Assembly: GCF_040675465.1 (NCBI RefSeq)
Contig: NZ_JBFAPA010000028.1
Span: 62,001-126,000 of the forward strand
Direction: 5' to 3'
Length of the DNA: 64,000 nucleotides
From: Kibdelosporangium sp040675465
Lineage (GTDB): Bacteria; Actinomycetota; Actinomycetes; Mycobacteriales; Pseudonocardiaceae
Below are positions 7,902-19,900 of the stretch, piece after piece. How positions within the stretch are numbered: position 1 is the first letter of the stretch; each line of letters opens with the position of its first letter. The notes under the pieces were generated by a model. The model was not told the origin of the DNA. It did no database searches and saw only the letters and a list, made by a program, of their open reading frames with translations. The position numbers and the translations under genes were made by a program.

Positions 7902-10900
7902 GAGGACCGTCCGGTGGAGGTATCCACTGTGGACTCGCCGGTTGCGGTCGTCGGCATGGCCTGCCGGTTGCCTGGCGGTGTCTCCTCGCCCTCGGACCTG
8001 TGGAATCTGCTGCTGGACGGGCGATCCGCGATCACGCCGTTCCCCTCGGACCGCGGCTGGGACGCGACCGGCTTCGGCGGGTTCCTCACGGATGCCGCGA
8101 TGTTCGACGCCTCGTTCTTCGGGATCAGCCCGCGTGAGGCCCTCGCGATGGAGCCGCAGCAGCGGGTCCTGCTGGAGATCGCCTGGGAGGCCTTGGAAGA
8201 CGCGGGTATCGACCCCACATCCTTGCGTGGCAGTCAAACAGGGGTGTTCGTAGGGGCGGGAGCCGCCTCGTACGCGGGCTCGCTCACCGGGACTTCGCTG
8301 AGCATCGCCTCTGGCCGCATCGCGTACTTCCTTGGGCTGCAAGGGCCCGCGCTCACCGTCGACACCGCTTGTTCTTCTTCGCTTGTGGCCCTGCATCTCG
8401 CGGCAGCGGCCGTGCGGCGCGGCGAGGCTTCGCTGGCGCTGGCCGGGGGAGCGGCCGTGCTGGGCAGCCCGTCGGTGTGGACCGAGTTCTCGCAGCTCGG
8501 CGGGCTCGCGCCGGACGGACAGGTCAAGGCGTTCTCTGCCGCCGCGGACGGCACGAGCCTCGCCGAAGGGGCCGGGTTGCTGGTCGTGGAACGGCTTTCC
8601 GACGCCGTTCGCCTCGGTCACCCGATTCTGGCCGTGCTGCGTGGTTCGGCGATGAACCAGGACGGCGCTTCCAACGGTCTCACCGCTCCGAACGGCGCCG
8701 CCCAACGCCAGCTGATCCAGACCGCGCTCGCCACCAGTGGTCTCACCGCCGCTGATGTCGATGTCGTCGAGGCACACGGCACCGGCACCGCGCTGGGCGA
8801 TCCCGTTGAAGCGCAAACCATCCTCGCCACTTATGGCCAAGACCGCGAGACACCGTTGTGGCTCGGCTCGGTCAAGTCGAACATCGGTCACACCCAGGCC
8901 GCCGCCGGAGTCGCCGGCGTGATCAAGATGATCATGGCCCTCCGCCACGGAATCCTGCCCCGCTCCCTGCACATCGAGTCACCCTCACCCGCGGTCGGCG
9001 ATGTCCGCCTGCTGACCTCGCCAGTGCCCTGGGAACGCTCGGAACGCCCCCGCCTCGCGGGTATCTCGGCCTTCGGCATCAGCGGCACCAACGCCCACGT
9101 GATCATCGAAGAGCCCCCAGTCCCGACGGCTGCTCCCGCCCCCTCGGGCCGCCTCCCGTACATCCTGTCCGCCAAGACCTCCGCCGCCCTGGACATGCTT
9201 CTGCGGCAACACTCGCCGGGGCCCGACGTGGGGTTCACGTTGGCGGTGGGACGGGCTCGGTTCGATGAGCGGGCCGTGATCATCGATGACGCCGTGATCC
9301 GGGGTTCGGTGACAGGCGGGCGGACGGCGTTCTTGTTCACAGCTGGGGCCGCTGTCGATCGGGCGCTGTACGCCGAGTATCCGTTGTATGCGGCGACTTT
9401 TGAAGCGGCGATGGGCGCGGGGGAGGCGTTCGCCGGCCAGGTCGCCATGGCCCGGCTACTCGAGTCGTGGGGAGTGCGGCCGGACTTCGTGGCTGGGGAT
9501 CCGGTGTGTGAGTTCGCGGCGGCTTACGCGGCCGGAGTGTTGTCGTTGGAGGACGCGGCTTTGCTGACCGCGGCATCCGACGAGGACCGCGCGCGGTTGT
9601 CCCGCGTGGTCACGTACGCGCCGCCGCAGATCCCGCTCGTGCCCGGGCAACTGGAGTTCAGTGACGGCCTGCGGTGGCTCGCCGACCAGGGCGTGGACAC
9701 GTTCCTGCGCCTCGGTTCCGGTGACGACGCTCCGAGCGAGACGATCCCGGCCACTCCCGACCTGCTCACGGCCGTTGCCCGGCTGTACGTGCGTGGGACT
9801 TCGGTGGACTGGGCGGCGTTCTTCCCGGGCGCCCGTCGGGTGTCGCTGCCGACGTACCCGTTCCAGCACACGAGGTTCTGGCTCGGTGCCGCTGCTGCCC
9901 AGCCGATGATGGTGCGACTGGCTGGAACGGATGGGGTCGTGTTGTCCGGCCGGGTGTCGCTGCGGCAGTTCCCGTGGCTGGCGGACCACGTCATCTCCGG
10001 CATGGTTCTGTTGCCTGGTGCGGCCTTTGTCGAGCTGGCCCTGCGAGCCGCCCGGGAGGCCGGGTTCCCGGCGCTGGCCGAGCTGACCATCGAGCATGCG
10101 CTGGTCCTCTCCGACACCGGCGAGACCGAGCTGCAGGTGGTCGTGAACGGCCGGGCCGTCGACATCTACGCGCGGACCGGCGACGAACCGTGGCTCAAGC
10201 ACGCCCATGGCGAGCTGACGTCCGCGGAACCCGCCGTGAGCACAGGGGAGTGGCCGCCGCGAGGCGCCCAGCCCATTGACCTCACCGGGTTCTACGCCAC
10301 CGTCTCGCAAGGCCCTGCCTTCCACGGCCTCCGCACGGCCTGGCGACGCGGCGCCGAAGTGTTCGCCGAGGTGTCCCTGCCCGCCGACGGCGACTTCGTG
10401 ATCCACCCGGCGCTCCTGGACGCCGCCATGCACACCCTCGACCTGGTCGCGGGCGAGGACCTCGGCGTCCCGTTCGCGTGGGAACGAGTCGTCCTGCACT
10501 CGGTGGCCGGATCGACGGTCCGCGTACGGGCCAGCCGGGAGCAACTGTCCATTGAGGACCCTGAGGGCATGCCGGTGCTGTCGATGGGGCCGGTGCGATT
10601 GCGCCACAAGCGGCCGCTGACCCAGGATCTGCACGAGATCCGGTGGACACCGATCCCGGCCCCGGCGACCGCCCCGGACGGCAACGGCATGTACATCGTG
10701 CCGCGGCTGACCGGCGACATCCCCGCGATGACCAAGGCGCTCACCGCCGACGTGCTGGCGATGCTCCAAGCCTGGCTTGCCGACCCGCATCCGGCTGGTG
10801 CTCAGCTGGTGATCGTGACCCAGCGCGCGGTCTCGACGAACGGCGAGGACGTCGACCTCATGCACGCGCCCATCTCCGGGCTGGTCCGAGCGGCGCAGGC

Positions 10901-13900
10901 CGAGAACCCCGGCGAGTTCGTGCTCGTCGACGTCGACGAACTGACCGAGATCGTGGCCATTGCCGCCGCTGCCAACGAGCCGGAGCTAGCAGTCCGCAAT
11001 GGACAGTTGCACAAGCCTGAACGTGTCCGGCTGGCGGCTCCCGCTGGCGACTCGCCCTGGCACGCGGACAGCCGCGTCCTGATCACCGGCGGGACCGGGG
11101 CGCTGGGTGCGCACGTCGCCCGGCACCTGGTCCACCGGCACGGCGTCGAACACCTCGTCCTGCTCAGCCGTCAAGGCCCGTCCGCCCCCGGTGCCGACTC
11201 CCTCATCGCCGAACTTGGGGTCGACGTCACGGTGGTCGCCTGCGATGTCGCCGATCGTGAGGCGGTGGCAGTCGTTCTGGCTGAGCACCCGGTGAACGCC
11301 GTCGTGCACGCGGCCGGTGTGTTGAGCGACGGTGTGATCAGCTCGTTGACGCCTGACGACCTCGACCTGGTCATGCGCTCCAAGATCGACGGCGTCATGA
11401 ACCTGCACGAGCTGACCGGTGATCTCTCGGCGTTCATCCTGTTCTCCTCGATGGCGGCCACTGTGGACGGTGCCGGGCAAGGCAACTACGCGGCCGCCAA
11501 CGCTTTCCTGGACGCCTTGGCCGTCCACCGCAAGGCACAAGGGTTCCCGGCGACTTCGCTGGCGTGGGGACCATGGTCCGACGGCATGAGCGCCACCACG
11601 TCGAACCGCATCGGCGTCGCCACCCTGAGCGCCCAGGAGAACCTGAAGCTGTTCGACCAGGCGATGACGAGCGATGCCGGAATGGTGATTCCGGCCCGGT
11701 TCGAGGCCATCCCGGCGCGGTCGCACAACGACCTGTCACCGCTCGAACTCATCTGCATCGAGACGGCGGCCGTTCTCGGCTACGAGGACGCCTCGCGGAT
11801 CACTCCCACCAAGACGTTCCACGACCTCGGCGTGGACTCCCTCACCGCCCTGGAACTGAGGAACCGCCTCACCGCGGCCACCGGACAACGCCTGTTCGCG
11901 ACCGTGACGTTCGACCACCCGACCCCGGCCGCGCTTGCCGAACACCTGGCCAACCACGTCGCCGAACCATTGCCGCTGCCCGGGATCGAGCCGGACGAGC
12001 CGATGGCGATCATCGGGATGGCCTGCCGGTTCCCGGGCGATGTCCAGTCTCCGGAGGACCTCTGGCAGATGGTGGCCGCGGGAGAGGACGTGATCTCGCG
12101 GTTCCCGGCCGACCGTGGCTGGGAGCTGTCGGGTGAAGGCGGCTTCCTCTATGACGCGGCCGAGTTCGACGCCGACTTCTTCGGGATCTCACCCCGCGAA
12201 GCCGAGTCGATGGACCCGCAGCAGCGCCTCCTGCTGGAAGTGTCGTGGGAGGCATTCGAACGCGCTGGGATCGACCCGGAGTCCATGCGCGGCAGCGACA
12301 CCGGTGTGTTCGCGGGCGTGATGTACCACGACTACGGCGATGGCAACTCCGGAGGCATGGTGTCCGGTCGCGTCGCCTACACCTTCGGCCTGCGGGGACC
12401 AGCGGTCACTGTGGACACTGCATGCTCATCGTCCCTGGTGGCCATGCATTGGGCGATGCAGGCGTTGCGCAACGGTGAGTGCTCGCTCGCCTTGGCCGGT
12501 GGCGTGACGGTGATGTCCACTCCGGACACGTTCACCGACATGGACCGGCAAGGCGGGCTCGCGGCGGACGGCCGGTGCAAGTCGTTCGGCGCCGGTGCGG
12601 ACGGCACGGGCTGGGCCGAGGGTGTCGGCATGGTCCTGCTGGAACGCCTGTCCGACGCCCAGCGCAACGGTCACAAGGTGTTGGCGATCGTCCGAGGCTC
12701 CGCAGTGAACTCCGACGGTGCCTCGAACGGGTTCACCGCTCCGAGCGGCCCGGCCCAGCAACGCGTGATCCACCAAGCCCTCACTGCGGCCGGGGTGAGT
12801 CCGGCCGATGTGGACGCCGTGGAAGGGCACGGCACCGGAACGACTCTCGGCGACCCCATCGAGGCGCAGGCCCTGATGGAGGCTTACGGCGACCGGCAGG
12901 AACCGCTGTGGCTCGGCTCGGTGAAGTCGAACATGGGCCACACCCAAGCGGCCGCCGGGATCGCTGGCGTGATCAAGATGGTTATGGCGATGCGGCACGG
13001 CGTTCTCCCGATGTCCCTGCACGCCGGCGAACCGTCCTCGCACGTTGACTGGACCACCGTCAAGGTGCTGACCGGCGCGGTCGACTGGCCGGACACCGGA
13101 CGACCCCGCCGGGCAGGCGTTTCGTCCTTCGGAATCAGCGGCACCAACGCCCACGTGATCCTCGAACAGCCGTCCACCGAGGCGCACGACGAGTACGCAC
13201 CGGATGCGACCGTGTTGCCGTGGGTGATCTCGGCGAAGACCCCGGCGGCCTTGGCTGAGCAGGCCTACCGGCTGCGCACCACAGTGGACACGCTGCGCGA
13301 CGAGGACTTCGCTCGTGTCGGTCGAGCCCTTGGCTGCGCCCGTACGGCGTTCGGATACCGCGCGGTGATCGTCGGCGAGACCCGGGCCGAGTTCATCGCC
13401 GGCCTCGAAGAAGTCGCATCCACCGGTACCTTCGAACAGGCCAAGGAAAACAAAACGGCGTTCCTGTTCAGTGGGCAAGGTGTTCAGCAGCTGGGTATGG
13501 GACGCGAGCTGTACGGCACGTTCCCGGTGTTCGCTGAGGTCTTCGACGCGGTGGTGGCCGAGTTGGAGGAGCACGGTGACCTGCCGTTGCGCGAGATGAT
13601 CTGGGGGACGAACCAGGACGCCCTGGACCAGACCATGCTCGCCCAACCGGCCTTGTTCGCAGTCGAAGTGGCAGTGGCGCGATTACTCGAGTTCTGGGGC
13701 GTCGAACCGGACTTCGTCGCGGGTCAGTCGGTGGGTGAGATCGCGGCGGCACACATCGCGGGCATCCTCTCGTTGCGCGACGCGGCCAAGCTGATCGCGG
13801 CCCGAGCCCGTCTGATGCAGGCGCTGCCCTCCGGCGGCGCGATGTTCGCGATCACCGCGACCGAAGCCGAAGTCACGCCACTGCTCACCGCTGACACCAG

Positions 13901-16900
13901 CATCGCGGCTATCAACGGCCCACGGTCCATTGTGGTCTCCGGCTCGACAGCCGCGGTCACCAAGATCGCTGACCGGTTCACCATGCAGGGTCGCAAAGTC
14001 ACTCGGCTGCGAGTGTCGCACGCCTTCCACTCGCCCTTGATGGACCCGATGCTCGATGAGTTCCGCGAGATCGCCGCGACACTGACCTACCACGAGTCCA
14101 GAGTTCCGTTGGTGTCCAACGGGATGGTCATCGACCGCGTCGATGCCGAGTACTGGGTCCGGCACGCCCGCGAGACCGTCCGGTTCGCCGACACGTTGCG
14201 ATTCCTCGCCGACCACACGTTCCTGGAGCTGAAGGCGCTCTCCACCGAGCGGGCCCTGGTCACCGGACTGGCCAAGGCGCACGCCCGGGGAACGAGAGTC
14301 ACCTGGGCGAACTTCTTCGGCCCCGGCCGGTTGGCGGACCTGCCGACGTATGCGTTCCAGCACAAGCGGTACTGGATCGAGCCCCGGCGCCCGGCCGGGC
14401 TGGACCGGCTCGACCACCCGATCCTGACCACGGTGATGGTGTCACCGGAGGAAGGCGGGATCGTCCTTTCCGGACGCCTGTCGACCCAGCCTTGGCTGGT
14501 CGACCACACCGTGCTGGGCAACCAGATTCTGCCCGGGTCGGCGATGGTCGAGCTGGCGATCTGTGCGGGTGATCAAGTCGGCTGCGACCTCCTGGAAGAG
14601 CTGACCCTGGAAACGCCGCTGCCACTGGGCGATGGCCCGGTCGCGGTACAGGTTGTGGTGGGACCAGAGGAGTCCGGGTGCCGGTCGGTGCGGATCTTCT
14701 CGCGCCGCGACGAGCAGCCGTGGACCAGGCATGCGAGCGGGTTGCTGGCCGTGGGTGCGGCCGAGCTGATGGTCGACCTGTCCGAGTGGCCGCCGCACGG
14801 CGGCATTCCGGTCGAGGGCGGCTACGACGAGTTGCGGGACCTCGGTTTCGGCTACGGACCGGCGTTCCAAGGTCTGCGGGCGGCCTGGCTGCGCGGCGAC
14901 GAGCTGTTCGCCGAGGTCGAGCTGCCCGCGCACGTGCCGTCGGCGGGCTACGGCCTGCACCCGGCCTTGCTGGACGCGGCGATGCACGCGGACCTGTTGG
15001 TGGACAACCAGGTCCTGCTGCCGTTCGCGTGGACTGGTGTGTCACTGCACGCGACCGGCGCGCGTGCGGTGCGGGTGTGGGTACGCCGGATCCGCGGCGC
15101 CGAGGAGTCCGAGATGATGATCGCCGACAACGAGGGCCGGCCGGTGCTGTCGGCCGCCTCCCTGATCTCCCGAGCGGTTTCGAGTGAACAACTGGGTGCC
15201 GCTCGGGGTGCCACCCACGATTCGCTGTTCCGCGTGGACTGGGTCCCGGTGCCGGGACCGCGCATCAACGACGACAGTGTTTTCCTTGGTGCGCCGATGC
15301 TCGAAGGCCTGCTGGCGCTCGATCCCGTGCCCGCGGTGGTGATCGCGCAGTGCCCGAACCTCACCGGTGACGTCCCCTACGCGGCCCGTGCGCTGGCCGG
15401 CGAGGTGCTGGAGCTGGTCCAGACCTGGCTCGAGCACGACCGGTTCGAAACGTCGAAACTGGTCGTGGTCACCGCGAACGCGATGACCGACGACCCGGAC
15501 CCGGTGCAGGCGCCCATCTGGGGCCTGATCCGGGCGGCCCAAGCCGAGCAGCCGGGCCGGATCGGCCTGGTCGACTGGGACGGCATTGACGACACAGCGC
15601 TACTTGCCGCCGCGGCCTCGGACGAACCCGAACTCGCCGTCCACGGCGATGAGCTGATGGCCCCGCGCCTGGCCAAGCTGATGGTTCCGGCGGTCGAGCC
15701 GATGTGGGACCCGGACGGCACCGTCCTGATCACCGGCGGTACCAGCGGCCTCGGCGCGCTGATCGCCGAGCACCTGGTGACCGAGCACGGGATTCGACAC
15801 CTGCTCCTGGCCAGCCGCAGCGGTGGTCAAGCACCCGAACTGGACGCGAATGTAACTGTCAAGATCTGTGACGTTACGGATCGTGACCAACTCGCTGAGC
15901 TGCTGGCCGAGATCCCGGCCGATCGCCCGCTGAAAGCGATCGTGCACGCGGCGGCCACAACGGACGGCGGCGTGGTCGGCGCGATGACTCCCGAACGCCT
16001 CGCCGATGTCATGCGGCCCAAAGTCGACGCGGCCTGGCACCTCCACCAGCTGACCCAGCACCTTGATCTGGACGCGTTCGTCCTGTTGTCCTCGGCCGGC
16101 AGCCTGGTCATCCCGGGTGGGCAGGCCAACTACGCGGCGGCCAACGGGTTCCTGAACGCCTTGGCCCAGCACCGCAAGGCGATGGGCCTGCCCGCGACCG
16201 CGATGGCGTTCGGCATGTGGACCGGCGAGTCGGAGCGGATGACCCGCCTGGGCATGCCGCCGCTGACCGCCGAGCAAGGCCTCGTCCTGTTCGACGCCGC
16301 CATGCTCGCCGACGAGGCACTGGTCGTGCCGCTGCGAATCGAGACGATGACAGAGATCCCGCCGTTGCTGCGTGGGCTGGTCCGGACCACACGGCGGGTC
16401 GCCGAGCACGATCTGGCCCGCCGGTTGATCGGCAAGACCGGCGGCGAACGCGACCGGATCCTCCTCGACGTCGTGATCGGCCACGTCGCCGCGGTCCTGG
16501 GCCACGAGCCGGCCGCGATCAAGCCGGACAAGGCGTTCCAGGATCTCGGGGTCGACTCACTGGCCGCGATCGAGCTGCGCAACGCGCTGAACGCCACGAC
16601 CGGGCTCAACCTCCCGGTGACGCTGGTGTTCGACCAGCAGACCGCCCGGGAAGTGGCGCGGCTGCTGAAGACCGAGCTTACCGGCGGCTCTCCCGTGGCC
16701 GCCGGTATCCAGCCAGTGCCCGCCGTGGCCGATGAGCCGATCGCGATCATCGGGATGAGCTGCCGGTTCCCCGGTGGCGTCCGGTCGCCGGAGGATCTGT
16801 GGGAACTGGTGTCCGAGGGCTGGGACGTGATCTCCGGGTTCCCCGCCGACCGGGGCTGGACCATGACCGGGCAGGGCGGTTTCCTGACCGACGCGGCCGA

Positions 16901-19900
16901 GTTCGACCCGGCCTTCTTCGGGATCTCAGCACGCGAGGCCACCGCGATGGACCCGCAACAGCGGCTCCTGCTGGAGACCGCGTGGGAGGCGTTCGAACGC
17001 GCCGGGATCGACCCGAAGTCCTTGCGTGGCAGCCAGACCGGCGTCTACGCGGGCGTGATGTACCACGAGTACGGCCAGGGCATGCAGATCCCCGACGAGG
17101 TCTCCGCGTTCGTGGGCAACGGCAACGCGGGCAGCATCGCGTCCGGCCGAGTGGCCTACACCTTTGGTCTGGAAGGACCAGCGGTCACTGTGGACACCGC
17201 GTGCTCGTCCTCCCTGGTCGCGTTGCACATGGCCTGCCAGGCACTGCGGTCCGGCGAGATCACCATGGCGCTGGCCGGTGGCGTCACCGTGATGCCGACC
17301 CCGGATGTGTTCGCCGAGTTCGGACAGCAAGGCGCGTTGGCCTCGGACGGACGCTGCAAGGCGTTCTCGGACGCGGCGGACGGCACCGGCTGGTCGGAGG
17401 GCGTCGGCCTGCTCCTCGTCGAACGACTCTCCGAGGCCGAACGTAACGGCCACAACGTGCTGGCGGTCATCCGTGGTTCGGCGATCAACCAGGACGGCGC
17501 CTCCAACGGCCTCACCGCTCCCAATGGTTCGGCACAGCAGCGGGTGATCCTCAAGGCGCTCGCCGCGGCCGGCCTACGACCGTCCGATGTGGACATGGTC
17601 GAGGGTCACGGCACCGGCACCGCGCTGGGTGACCCCATCGAAGCGCGGGCGATCATCCAGACCTACGGCCAGAACCGCAACGAGCCGGTCTGGCTGGGCT
17701 CGATCAAGTCCAACATCGGCCACGCCCAAGCGGCCGCGGGCATCAGCGGTGTGATCAAGACCGTGATGGCCATCCGCAACGGTCGGATGCCGATGACCCT
17801 GCACGTCGACGAACCCTCCCACCAGGTCGACTGGACCACAGGCGCCGTACGGCTGCTGACCTCGGGCCGCGACTGGCCGAAGTCCGGTCTCCGCCGGGCC
17901 GGGGTGTCCTCGTTCGGGCTCAGCGGCACCAACGCACACCTGATCATCGAGCAGGCGCCGATAGGGGCCACTGTGGACAGTGTTCCGGCCAGGTGTGTAC
18001 TGCCGGTGGTCATTTCCGCGACCGACGAGAAAGCCCTGGCGCACCAGGCGGAACGACTGCGGTCGCACCTGCTGGACCACCCGGACCTGAGCATGCTCGA
18101 CCTGTCCTACTCGCTGGCCACCGGCCGGGCCGGTCTGGACCACCGCGCGGTCATCCCCGCCCGCGATCGGGACGTCGTGCTGCGCGGGCTGACCGCGGTG
18201 ATCGAGGGCCGGTCGGCCGGTGTGATCACCGGGAACGCGGATGACGACGGGCTGACCGCGTTCCTGTTCACCGGGCAGGGCGCCCAGCGGATGGGCATGG
18301 GCCACGAGCTGTACACGACGTTCCCCGCGTTCACCGAAGCGTTCGACGAGATCGCCGCCGAGGTGGACGAGTACCTGGACCTGCCGCTGACCGACGTGAT
18401 CTGGGGCGAGTCGGAGAACATGGTCGGCCAGACGATGTACGCGCAGGCCGGGTTGTTCGCCGTCGAGGTCGCGCTGTACCGGCTGATCGAGTCGTGGGGC
18501 ATCCGCCCGGACTTCCTGGCCGGTCACTCGATCGGCGAGCTGGCAGCGGCACACGTGGCCGGTGTCTGGTCCCTTTCGGACGCCGCGAAACTCGTGACCG
18601 CACGAGGAAAGCTGATGCAGACGCTGCCTTCGGGCGGGGCGATGGTCGCCATCCAGGCCACCGAGGACGAGGTCCTGCCGATGCTCTCGCCACGGGTGGC
18701 AATCGCCGCGGTGAACGGACCGTCCAATGTGGTCATCTCGGGTGACGAGGAGGCGGTGGTGGACATCGCGCGCCACTTCGCCGACCAGGACCGCCGGGCG
18801 ACCCGTCTCCGCGTGTCGCACGCGTTCCACTCGCCACTGATGGAGCCGATGCTCGCCCAGTTCCGGGATGTGGCTGAAAGCATTGCCTACCATGAGCCGC
18901 GGATCCCGATTGTGTCCAATGCGACCGGACGGATCGCGGTGGACCTCACCTCGCCCGAGTACTGGATCGGCCATGTCCGCTCGACCGTCCGGTTCGCCGA
19001 CGGCATTCGGTGCCTCTCGGCGGCCGGTGTCACGCGGTTCATCGAGCTCGGTCCGGAGGCCATCCTGTCCGGCCTGGTGCTGGACTCGTTGGGGGCCGGT
19101 GCGATGGTGGTCCCGGCGATCCGCCGCGGCCGCGAGGAGACCGCGACCCTGGTGAACGCCTTGGCCCGCCTGCAGGTGGCCGGGGCGAACCCGGACTGGC
19201 AGTCGTTCTTCGCCGGGTTCGGCGCTCGCCGGATCGACCTGCCCACGTATGCCTTCCAGCGGCAACGGTTCTGGCTCGACGCACCGGCGATCCCGGCCGC
19301 CGTCAGCGATGCGGCCGACCTTGGCCAGGTCGCGGCCCGGCACCCGTTGCTGAGCGCGGTCGTGCCGATGGCCGGCTCGGGCGCGCCGATGCTGACCGGA
19401 CGGTTGTCTGTGGACAGTCAGCCCTGGTTGGCGGATCACATGATTCTCGGCAAGATCACGTTGCCGGGCTCGGCCTACGTGGAGATGGCGTTGCGGGCCG
19501 GGCAGGAGGTCGGCTGCGATGTGCTGGACGAGCTGATCCAGCAGGTGCCGATGGAGATCCCCGCCGAGGGCAGCATCGCGGTCCAGGTCGTGCTGGGCCG
19601 GGAGGATGACGGCCGCTACTCGGTGTCCATCCACTCGCGTCCCGAGGGTGAATGGGAGTGCAACGCCCGCGGCATCCTCTCATCGATCCCGGCCGAACCC
19701 ACCATGACCCTGCGGGCCTGGCCGCCGGCCGGAGCGAAGAGCATCGACATTTCCGCGCTGTACGCGGACCTTGCCTCGCTTGGTTACGGCTACGGCCGGA
19801 TGTTCCGTTGCGTGCGGGCAGCCTGGCGCCGCGGAGACGACGTCTTCGCCGATGTCCGTCTCCCACAAGGCGAAGACGCCACCGCCTACGGCCTGCACCC

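Noticed and set aside
9318..9882. Sequencing error or frameshift as the cause of the short AT in module 1
   Set aside because: The frame is continuous and the protein resumes at the conserved post-AT motif. Similar but independently sized deletions with replaced nucleophiles occur in M4 and M9, which fits real domain erosion better than error.
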